Shown here: in pieces, positions 51,693-61,446 of the stretch
Numbering within the stretch: position 1 is the first letter of the stretch
Layout: the number at the start of each line of letters is the position of its first letter
Origin: Cryptomeria japonica
Taxonomy: Eukaryota > Streptophyta > Pinopsida > Cupressales > Cupressaceae
Reading direction: 5' to 3'
DNA: 64,000 bases
NCBI RefSeq assembly: GCF_030272615.1
Contig: NC_081410.1
Location: 188,623,619 to 188,687,618, forward strand
Made by a program: the position numbers and the translations under genes
Notes under the pieces: model-generated
The model's database searches: none
What the model saw: only the letters and a program-made list of their open reading frames with translations
What the model was told of the DNA's origin: nothing

Positions 51693-53170
51693 TAGAGAAC
51701 TATGAATCAACCAATACACTATTATAATGAGAAGAGTTTGCTTTGTCACTCTCATGCACATTTTGGGAGAGTGAAACTAAAATGGGAGACGTTAAGGATA
51801 TTGTGTAGAAATTCAAAGATAATTTACATGGAGAATGCAACAAATATAGCATTGATCATATGTTGGTGATTAAACAAGAGCTGAGAAATATGTAGGTTGA
51901 GTTTCCTTAATTAGAGGATATGAAGGAAAGGTTGAATAAATTCAGGAAAACTTAATTCGTCGAACTCAAATATACCAAAACACCAGATCTAGAAGAACTA
52001 AATGAAGCATCAAAGCTTGCAATGATGCATTTACAGGAGGTTGTGGCTCACTTGTTGTCACTATTCTCCTTTTTTTTTTATTATCCAATGAAGTTTTATA
52101 GGTTGATTTGAATATTCTAAAAATACAAGTGCTCAATTTACACTTAGTTTTTCTCACACAATCGAAAGGGGACATCAATTTTGAGTTCGATCTAGAGCCC
52201 ATGAACCTTCGTTCTCCAAACATCATTATCTGATGCAACAATCAACTCCAGTTTTGGCATGGAATTGGGATCATGGAGATCACGTTTTTTCACTAGGCAT
52301 TGTAGAACAAAGTCTCATGCATCAGTTCTAATTTTGGTCATGAAAATAGGGCCATGTAAAATCTATATAAACTCACTGATCTTGCATTGTTAGGGGTTAG
52401 AAACTCTTATGTTGTTACTATAGACACATTATATTACAATTTCAATATGAAATTCTTTGCTGAATATTGTGAATATGAAGTTGAATCAAATTCAAAACAT
52501 TTTGTGAGTTGCATTTGTGTATTTCCAAATGCTTATAGTTTGGTATTGATGATTGCATGTCTATTTGCTCCAATTGATAACCTGGTTGAATCTCCATTCA
52601 AGTGTGTTTAATAGGAATTTGTCTCACACAAATTCTAAAAATGTTAAGTTTGTTTAAATTTTGTTTGATGATTGCATTATATTTGTATGAATTGTTGATT
52701 CCTGATTTATTTTGTGTAGTTTAAATGATTTAGCTTAATCGTCTAATGAAACAAATGTATAAGATAGTTGTCATTTCTCATTTATTTTGAAATTCATTTC
52801 ATTTCACTTCTTGTAACACCCTTCACTTTTGTTATTTCTTTCATACTAATGTTAGAGTAGGATGTTAGATTAAAAGTAATTTGTTTTCAAATTTAGCATT
52901 GCAGATTTTTTTTTATTAAAATCCCAAAAGCAATCATCATTTAGAGAGAGAGAGACTTGATATTAAGCTTCCAAATCAAGGTGAATGTTAGGTGATACCA
53001 ACTAAAGCCCCTTGCATATTAATCAGTCATGTGTTCTAAATTATTTCGCACAACTATGACCTGGCCTCAAGTAAGAGAGTGAAATTTTCACGTTTCAAGA
53101 GAGGAGATTTGTTCTTAGGTCTCCTTCCATTGTTCATGCTAACACCACATCAACGATAATTATTTTTTGT
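51693..53170. other. no gene recognised
   Basis: AT-rich. The only longer frames are 74-91 codons without motifs. A T9 run at 52071-52079. Confidence 0.4.
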
Positions 53171-53177
53171 GTGTATA

Positions 53178-53224
53178 AATACATACATATACATATACAT
53201 ATACATACATACATACATACATAT
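53178..53224. repeat. (ATAC/CATA)n microsatellite
   Basis: ATACATACATATACATATAC-type tract. Confidence 0.9.
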
Positions 53225-53549
53225 CAAAGAGGTAACACCTATTTCATTGATCACATAGAAAAAAGATACATAATTTATCAGCAAAAAGTAAATAGTGTCC
53301 TCATAGCCTTTATAACCTCTTGACCTCTACTTAGCAACTCAAAAGGAAACAAATCCCCATTTACACTCATCATATACTCATATGTCTATAGATTATTTCT
53401 TCTTAAGCCATCTCTTAAAGACATTATAGTATCATGCATATCCTTATTTTTTTAGAACCACTTCTATGTCAAAAGCATCATCAACTACACCATCAAAGGC
53501 TTCAAACTTAAGCCTATTTAGGGCCCTCACAGTTGGCCCTAAAGATGGG

Positions 53550-54480
53550 GGACAACCATTCATCTGATAGCCTTCTCCACTACCTCAAGGTCTTCAGTAG
53601 TTCGTCCTCTAAAATCTTCCTCAACACTGTGAACATGATCATGGGCTAGCTGTTCATCCTCTAAAATCTTCCTCTCCACTTCGTTTTCCCTGTCCCCATC
53701 CAGAGCAAAGATTTCCTTCAGTTGTGCTTCCACTAACGCCTGCTTGCAATTGCACTGACACTCTGAAATTAATACTGCATGTCAAGGTCCTCTGACTCCG
53801 ACCCCTCCATACTCTGCTCTTTGATGTGTTATCCATCTACATACTAGGCTTTATAGCGTAGAAAGATGTTGGCAATTTCCATGCAAGAGGTCATTTTCGT
53901 TTGATAATCTTTGATCGAATCGACTTTGTGATATGGATGGATCCCCTAGACATCTCCTTATGTTCCACCTATGCTCTGGCATATCCTAATGAACGTATTT
54001 GCAGAATTACCTTCTGCAGTCAATGCCAAAGAAAGGGACACCATCATTGAGACTTAGGCTAGTCCAAGCCATTATTTCATTTCAAATGATTGCATCATTT
54101 TCTTGATCAATGACATAATTAGAAAGAAAATTTGCCTCTTGGTTTGCTTCATGGAAGACATGTTCTTTCCAAGAACTCTCGTATACCATTAATCCACATT
54201 CTAGATTTCCAACTAGCAGCATCTCCAAAACTTACAGTTCAAATTACATTTAGGAGTCTCCCTTAATATCAATATTGAGGAGATTCCGCTCCTTGCACAT
54301 TCTTAGTCTTTAGTAGTCCATTAAAGAGGGTCACATATTTGACATCATTGTTGGTGCCATCAGGAAGCTCGACAGATCCTCCCCATATTAGATCACCAGT
54401 GTCATTTCTCTCAATAAAACCAACAATAGATGGTCCAGGATTTCCCCTGAAAGCACATCAAAATTTAATTCTTCCAAACT
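53550..54480 (-). pseudogene. LINE-type RNase H domain fragment
   Basis: On the minus strand about 54450-54310 reads RGNPGPSIVGFIERNDTGDL, IWGGSVELPDGTNNDVKYVT and LFNGLL, the start of a plant LINE RNase H (GNPGP after the catalytic Asp). About 54170-54090 reads WKEHVFHEANQEANFLSNYV, matching the REAN-x2-AD-x-L segment near its end. A charged tail follows (53790-53580). Frames are broken. Probably the C-terminal end of an ORF2 or a related RNase H pseudogene. Confidence 0.6.
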
Positions 54481-54674
54481 TAATTTCAGATGACACTTTG
54501 ATGTACATACATACATACCTAAGTTACCAGAAACGCAATGAGAAACGGAATATTTAAAGGTTGTGTATAAGAAAAGTATATATATATGTATATATAGTTT
54601 CATAAAAAACATTATTTGACAGAAATAAAAATGTATAAAGTTAAAGTTTCTAAAAAATATATATATATATATAA

Positions 54675-54780
54675 TCAAATCTAAATTAATGATAAAACTA
54701 AAAATATTCAAATCTAGATTAATGATAAAACTAAAAATATTCAAATCTAGATTAATGATAAAACTAAATATAATCAAATT
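54675..54780. repeat. 33-bp tandem repeat, about three copies
   Basis: Unit with AATCTAGATTAATGATAAAA then CTAAAAATATTCA, starts near 54677, 54711 and 54745. Confidence 0.85.
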
Positions 54781-55790
54781 CATCTTGATATTCTGAAACA
54801 CTAGTGGAAGATAAACATAAATTAGGATATTTATATTGAGATATTTTGCATGAGGATGTATAATTAATATTAGTTAAAGTTATATATTTAATGTAATTAA
54901 CATGACTTAGAAAACTATAATTTGCATCTACTGGTTAATCTAAAGTTAAGCCATGAAACATGCGATTTCACATACCAAAAAAAATCAATCTGTCAATGTT
55001 AAATCAATAAAAAGACAATTACTTTACTGCCAAATATGTTAAAAACGATTATTTTACTGCAATTATAATAAATGGTATGAAATAAAGTGCAAGAGCACAT
55101 TATTTTAAGTGGTAAAGATCTCATTAAGTCTGGCATGCAAGCGGAGACAAATAGAAAACAATCCAAAACGCCTTACAAATGAATTTGCCTGCAGGAACAA
55201 CGGGAGACCGTTGCGTTTCTGGCAACTAAGATACATACATACATATTCCTTATGAACACCAAATTCAATATCTGGAATTTACTGGTAAAAATACACTCTT
55301 CCAATTTACATGTTGTTTTTCCAAGAATTCATCAAAGAAGAATGTGCATATTGTAAAACAAAGAAGAAATGATTAAAATTGTTGTGAGAATGTCCAAATT
55401 TTCCAGCGTATGGTGTGCCCAGATCACTGCTTTCTATGTAGAAGAGAGATTGTTGTGTAATGTGCTTAGAAAGCTCTATATTATGCCCAAGTTTCTACTT
55501 TAGATACCTCAAAAGTTTTGGTTTCTCTTTTCCAAGAAGCTACATTGTCTCTTTTTAGAAGGATCAACACTACTTTTAAGTGATTTATTGTTGGTTATTG
55601 TGCCTTATTTTGGGCCTGGAAATCAAATTGACCCACTTCCGGGAGTTCGTTGCCTCACTTAACTTTTGTTTTTCCATGCAATTCTTTACTTCTTCATGCA
55701 AATCACCCTACATGGGCCTCCAAAATAGTTCAATATAGCTATAAATATAGTTATCAATAATTTGATTTTCTAAAACTCCACTTTACCTCT
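54781..55790. other. no gene recognised
   Basis: AT-rich sequence with short frames. A (CATA)n stretch at about 55230-55246. Confidence 0.4.
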
Positions 55791-55829
55791 ATTTTGCTAT
55801 ATGCATACATATATGTGTGGATGCGTGCG

Positions 55830-55996
55830 TATATATATATATATATATATATTTATTTATACATATGTATATATGTATATATGCATATATATATTTATGT
55901 ATATATATGCATATATATATATGTGTGTGTATATATGTATATATATATGCATATATACATATATATGTATGTATATATATGTATGTATGTATATGT
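55830..55996. repeat. compound TA/TATG/CATA microsatellite
   Basis: Alternating TATATA, CATATA and TATGTA words. Tyr/Ile/Met-rich frames on both strands are artefacts. Confidence 0.92.
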
Positions 55997-56029
55997 ATCT
56001 GATATTACTAGCAGTTGCATTTGATGAGT

Positions 56030-56310
56030 GAAGGAGCATGAGCTGGACCATCCTTTGTCTAAACCGTGGGTGGAGGAAGGAAGAGTACTGAATTCACGAG
56101 GTTGGTAGGCAGTATCCGTAGACAACTCAACTTTGGTTCGAGTAGGAGGTGGGTGGGCGGTAAACAAAAAGAAAGCATCTCCCCTTGCCCGGGAAAAAGG
56201 GGGCATCAATCATCAGTACGGTCGGAGAACTGAACTATTTGAGGGCCTTCGGAGTGGAGAATCATAGCATTTCTAAGCTATGGTAGGGGCCTACCTATGT
56301 GTAAGTGGGA
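56030..56310. other. GC-richer island, possible organelle-derived insert
   Basis: Visibly richer in G and C than flanks (for example CTCCCCTTGCCCGGGAAAAA, GTAGGGGCCTACC), without tandem repetition, and flanked by microsatellites on both sides. The wording recalls plant mitochondrial intergenic DNA but this is not proven. Confidence 0.3.
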
Positions 56311-56329
56311 GTAGACTATGACTAAAGCC

Positions 56330-56415
56330 TACTAAAAATATATGTATACATATATCTATATGTATATATATGTATGTATGTCTATGTAAATATATGTATA
56401 TATATATATACATAC
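56330..56415. repeat. TATG/TATA microsatellite
   Basis: ATATATGTATACATATATCT-type tract. Confidence 0.85.
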
Positions 56416-57345
56416 AAAATCATGTGGCTAAGAAAATTAAATATTTAAATATTTAATTACCTAATTATCCTCAACACCCTTCCCTATTCAATAGGAAGTG
56501 GAGAATTATGTGTCATCCCATTCCCTATTCTCAATATCTTGGTCTCTACACCTCATCATGGTCAAAGGACACTCATGAGACACATTTCTTATGGGACCTA
56601 TATTCTCTCTCACATTCCAACAACTTGGAATGTTTTTTCCTTCTCTTCCTCATGGTCATTGAGAGACTCATGTGGCTTCTCCTCCCACCTTTTCCTCCAT
56701 CCTGCCAATGTAGGAGGAATATCTTCCCCCTTTCTTTCTCAAAACTCAACCGACTCAATCTCAACCCTCCATTATTAGAAGACCAATTCTCATCCATTGA
56801 TCTTTGTCACCTAGGATCATAGTCATGGATTTCCTATAAAAGGAGATCTCATCTCCTCATTTTGGATAATTGGCAAGTGTGTTTTGTGTGGTTTTTATGG
56901 TTTCACAGAGATCATAGCAACCTTAAAAGTGTGCCTTTGGCTTAGTTATCATTGGCATTATCTTACTTTCCATATCATCATTGTAGCTTCATCATAGTTT
57001 GCATAATCATTTAACTTCATTTCATATATCATTTTCATATCAATTCCATCATTGTCTTAGTTTTTGCATTGTATAGTCAATTCACTTTGCATTTCAATTA
57101 TCACACAGCTCATTCTCATTGAATTCATCTTGAATCATTTGTGTAAAAATCTGAGAGCAAATAGCAACAACAAGATCTCAAGAGATAGAGCAAAATGGGA
57201 CATCAAAGAGGAATCAAGGTATAATCTTTATTTTTGTTTTTGTTGATTCTCTTTACATTTTCACTAGTGTACTTGTGAAAGGTAGAATTTCTAGTTTATT
57301 GCGGTATAATAGTAGTTTCTACATTGTGTACATTTCGAAGCTCAC
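56416..57345. other. no gene recognised
   Basis: Frames up to 104 codons (56508-56822) of pyrimidine-rich DNA without motifs. A TATA-like CTATAAAAGG at about 56834 and following text resemble an LTR promoter, but no LTR ends were found. Confidence 0.3.
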
Positions 57346-57655
57346 AATATGTATACATATACATTTACATATACATATGCACATACATACATATATACAT
57401 ACATACATACATACATACATGCATGTGTGTATGTATGTATGTATATGTGTATTTATGTATTTGTATATGCATGTGTGTGTGTGTGCACACACATACATAC
57501 ATACATACATGTATATATATACATACATATATACATGTATATATGTATGTATACATGTATATATACATGTATCTATATAGACATGTATATATACGTGTAT
57601 CTATATATATACATACATCTATATATATGTATGTGTGTGTGTGTGTGTGTGTGTG
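57346..57655. repeat. compound TACA/TATG/(GT)n microsatellite
   Basis: About 300 bp of ACATACAT, TATGTATG, GTGTGTGT and TATATA blocks. Overlapping frames on both strands are low-complexity artefacts. Confidence 0.93.
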
Positions 57656-57659
57656 TGAA

Positions 57660-58080
57660 AATGCTTGATTATGCATAAGATTTTCATCATGCTAACTATT
57701 GTCGAGTGGCTAGGTCATCTCTACCTCAACCATGTTCTCACCTCCAATCTTGCACCCTGCACTCATTTGCAATCAATTTATCATCAATAGGTTAGTCCAA
57801 AAATCATAATCATAATAAAAATAAATTTCAAATATATAATTCATCGCCTTGTAATCTAAATTCATGCATTCTCAATAACCATATCTAATTACCATTCATG
57901 CACACACATCCATCAATGCATTAACCAACATATCTCCAATGGTCTCATCCATTTTTCCATTTATCTATAATTTCAAAATGTCATTTGTATCTCCATTGAG
58001 TTGAGGCAAATTTTAGTCTCCAATCCTTCATTTTCACTACTCAACATGAAACCTAGCAATAAAAAGAAAACCCACCATCT
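57660..58080. other. no gene recognised
   Basis: No coding or repeat signal beyond AT richness. Confidence 0.4.
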
Positions 58081-58089
58081 ACTCGCATG

Positions 58090-58380
58090 TGTGAGATTAA
58101 TGCAACCATCTTGATTTCCATTAATGCCTTTGTCCTTGGTGGTTGCTTTCAAAGCCCCTTACCTCACCAATTCTCCATTTGCTAAAAAGTCCTCCAACCA
58201 CTTTACTTCCTCCATGTCAATCATGTGGTTTGCTAACTTATTTGCTTCCTTGTTGTCCTCTCTATAAATGAGACACCATCACCTCCTCAAATCCATTTAG
58301 ATACTTTAAAGCTAGTAGATTTCCACAATCCATGAAATTGATTTATGAGCTACTTTTGGATTTGATTGTGTGAGTATTTT
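58090..58380 (-). pseudogene. second LINE-type RNase H fragment (weak)
   Basis: Minus translation near 58260-58150 reads REDNKEANKLANHMIDMEEV, then KWLEDFLANGELV. It resembles the H/R-EAN-x2-AN/D segment closing plant LINE RNase H domains and the fragment at 54090-54170. Frames are short and broken. Confidence 0.4.
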
Positions 58381-58650
58381 TTTCATCAAATAAATAAACG
58401 TTTCAAATCACACTCTATGATCCATCATCACGATGAGATAGAGATCATAAGGAGTAAAAATGTTGTAAGTTGCAGACCAACACCTACTTAAAAGAGCTAG
58501 CAAGGAGAGAGGAGAACATAGAAAGTACAAGGGTTAGGTAGCAAAAAATAATAGTAATAAAAAACAAAGAGATTTTTTTTTTTAAACAAAGGAACTAAAC
58601 CCAAAGAAAGGACACCAGTAAAATTCTAACAAAGACAACAAAGAAAGAGG

Positions 58651-59782
58651 TGTTGATAAGAGACACTGCACAGATCATTTGGTGTTGTCATTGATGGCAA
58701 CCGAAGTTAGTTACCCCATCCACAGTATGTGATTTGATCCTACTGGATGTCAGAATGTAGACTGGTTCAAGTCCGACAAACTAGAACACAGTATCCAGCA
58801 AAATTCAGTATTTTGGGTAGCATTTCATTTTTGGTCTTTATCTTGTGTTGTGGATCTGATTGAAGGTTGATGCATGTTTGGAAAGTCTTATTTCATAAAT
58901 TTTAGCCTCTGATGTTGATTGGATTGTAAGTTAGGTGCTCTGGTATATCAGTCTTTAGTTCAACATTGCTCAACATCAGTCTTGTGTGGATAATCCTTAT
59001 GCGGATTATGTAGATCGATTTTGGTGATTACTTTTAAGATCCAAATGTGTTGTTCAATGTTTTTGATAGCGTGTGGAAAATTTCTATGGGCCTTATTGGT
59101 ATTTTGGTTCAGATTTAGTCGACAATGTATACATGTTTCATTATTTATAAAATGTTTTTGAAGCCGACATGTAACTAACCTAATTCCTTGTTGCAGATAT
59201 ATAAGGTCGATTGTTATGATCATTTTGAAGATCAATAGGTATGAGAGAGGTGTTCATAATCGATTGAACACAATTGCATGTGTGCAAGTTGAAGATTTAT
59301 GCTCTAGAATATTGCAAAACTGTGGAACAGAGCAGTATAAGGCAGAGTGTGAAATCAATGGACAATGTGCTTAACCCGAAGTATACCCAGACATTTGTAG
59401 ATGTTGTTCAATAGTTCAAATTCTCCTGTGATCATTCGTAACTCATTTGTAAGGCAGTGAACCTTCCCAGGGTTGTTGCCCTTTGTTATTTTGAGCAGTG
59501 AGTTGTAGGCAGTGTGCCTAAATGAATGTGCATTCCCTTGTAAACTTTATATTTGAGTAATACTCATTTTGTGGGTCTCATCCCTACCGTGGTTTATCCA
59601 TTGACCGAGTTTTCCATGTATAAAATCCTTGTGCTATGGTATTGTGGCTGATTGCCTTGTGTTCTTGCATCTTTCTTTTGGTTCAATGCATTAAATGGTT
59701 GAAATAAAAATTTAACAAAGTTAAAATTTGTAAAACACTGATTAACCCCCCCCCCCTCTCTCAGTGTTCTTTGATTCCAACA
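58651..59782 (+). mobile_element. Copia-D 5' LTR
   Basis: TGTTGATAAG...TTCCAACA, 1,132 bp. It shows a TATAAAA at 59619-59625, the Copia-typical C11 and CTCTCTCAGTG block near the end, and a primer-binding site directly after it. The 3' partner lies beyond the window. Confidence 0.85.
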
Positions 59783-59783
59783 A

Positions 59784-59797
59784 TTGGTATCAGAGCC
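59784..59797 (+). other. Copia-D primer-binding site
   Basis: TTGGTATCAGAGCC, the intact plant Copia primer-binding site complementary to the 3' end of initiator Met-tRNA, two bases after the LTR end. Confidence 0.9.
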
Positions 59798-59850
59798 TAG
59801 TTCCTTGAAAGAAGTTTAACAGCTTGAGGAGGATCTGGGAAGGTGATTCA

Positions 59851-61040
59851 ATGGATTATGGTGATCTTCAACATCAACTTCTTGTTGCGCTTGATGATCT
59901 TGATCAATCCAAAGTTGAAGTTCAGGAATTGAAAGTGAATCTTAAGGATGTTGAAAATTTCATTCAGTTATTGAAGTAGCAACTGAATAGGTCAGGGAAA
60001 AGAGAAAGAAACTTGTTGATTAGCTAAAGCAAAAAGAAAGCAAAATCATGGATGATGGAGCCTTGAAGGAGAAGATAGAAGAATGTGAGAAACTTGCTAG
60101 AAATAATGTAGTCTAGAAGCATGAGATTGAATCTATAGTGATGAAGTTGACCAAGGAGATTGAGGGAAGAAATAAGAATGAAGAAGGCCTTGATCAGTCT
60201 TTGAAAGATAGATCTGATGAATGTTGCAGACTTAATTGTGAGAATGATCAGTTGAAGCTTGAACTACAATAATCCAAGAACAATGAGCAAGAGCTTGAAA
60301 GATAGATTATCATTCTTAGGGATGAACTTGCTACTGCAAATGAGTACAAGGAGAAGTTCAATATTAGCTCAGCTAAACTTGATGCATTGTTGCAAAGCCA
60401 GAAGAGTGAAGATGACAAGTGAGGTCTTGGATTTGAGAAAGGTGAGAGCTCCAGATCTGGTCAAAGCAATCCTAAGTCAGAACATCAGAAGAACAAAACT
60501 AAGAGGTCTTTGATAAGGCAACCTAATGCTAAAAAAATTAATGGTAATTGTTTTGTTTGCAACAAATTTGGTCATAAGGCTAGTCAATGTAGAAATAGAA
60601 TAAATCAAAATGGTCCATCTTTCTCTGGTCAGTGTTTCAATTGCAACAAGTATGGTCACAAATTAAGAGAATGCAAAAGTATGACAAATAACTCTTTCAA
60701 TAAAAGGAATGTTAGATGTCATGCATGCAATAGATTTGGTCACATTGCTAATCAGTGCAGATCAAGGGGAAATCAAGGAAATTTCAAACCTAGATAGAGA
60801 AATGTTGTGTGCTGCAATTGCAATAAATCCGATCACATTACAAAATTATGTAGAAGCAAGATTGTGGACAAGAAGGGTTCGGTAGACAAGAACAAGAATG
60901 TGCAGAAGGATGATAAAGGAAAAGCTAAAGTGGATGATATTAGAGATCAAATGAAGAAGACATGGGTGAAGAAGAGTGATTCTAATGTAGAAGATGGATC
61001 CACACCTAAATCCAGTGTTGGGAATTTCTCTGGGAATTAG
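59851..61040 (+). pseudogene. Copia-D gag-like protein: coiled coil plus four CCHC zinc knuckles
   Basis: ATG at 59851 (MDYGDLQHQLLVALDDLDQS) opens a coiled-coil-like region rich in Lys, Glu and Leu to about 60410. Then comes the spacer GLGFEKGESSRSGQSNPKSE and four Cys-x2-Cys-x4-His-x4-Cys knuckles: CFVCNKFGHKASQC, CFNCNKYGHKLREC, CHACNRFGHIANQC and CCNCNKSDHITKLC. A Lys/Asp-rich end finishes at 61040. Ordinary Copia gag has a UBN2 capsid and usually one knuckle. Here the capsid is absent. Stops at about 59980, 60116, 60271, 60303 and 60419, a frame change near 60420, and a TAG at 60795 break it. It would bind element RNA. Confidence 0.75.
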
Positions 61041-61446
61041 CTTTAGGCCTCTGGCCTAAGGGGAGTTTTCATGAAAATATTTTCCTCCCCTGCCAGTAGT
61101 GGTGTCGAAAGATCGACAGATTGTCAGTAGTTGCTTGGAGGTAATCTTTTGGAAGGATTTCTGAAAGATTTTGGGCCAAATTGGAGATCCGCAGGAAATT
61201 TCTTGAGAGCAACCTGTGGATATAGGGTATCCAGAAGGTTTATGACAAGGTGCATTTAATGTGTCAAAAATTTAAGTATGCAAAAGATAAAAGGGTACTT
61301 TTACCTCTCATTTCTCACTTTGCTTTTTGAAGAGAAGAAGATAAGCGAGATCTGCGAAGAGATTTTTGAAGCGATCATAGTGTGAAGGCGATTTGGTGAA
61401 GAAACCCTAATCTAACGTGTAAGGTATTTTTTCAAAGCTTGTAAAT
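61041..61446 (+). other. non-coding stretch with leader-like end
   Basis: No frame. It contains the PPT-like GGCCTAAGGGGAG at 61054-61066 and ends with GAAACCCTAATC upstream of an ATG, wording common in plant 5' leaders. Confidence 0.35.

Noticed and set aside
56508-56822. 104-codon pyrimidine-rich ORF as a host gene
   Set aside because: Overlapped by similarly long frames in other phases, with no domain and no intron signals.
57319-57678. Five overlapping Tyr/Ile/His/Cys-rich ORFs on both strands
   Set aside because: Frames created by TACA/TATG/GT microsatellites.
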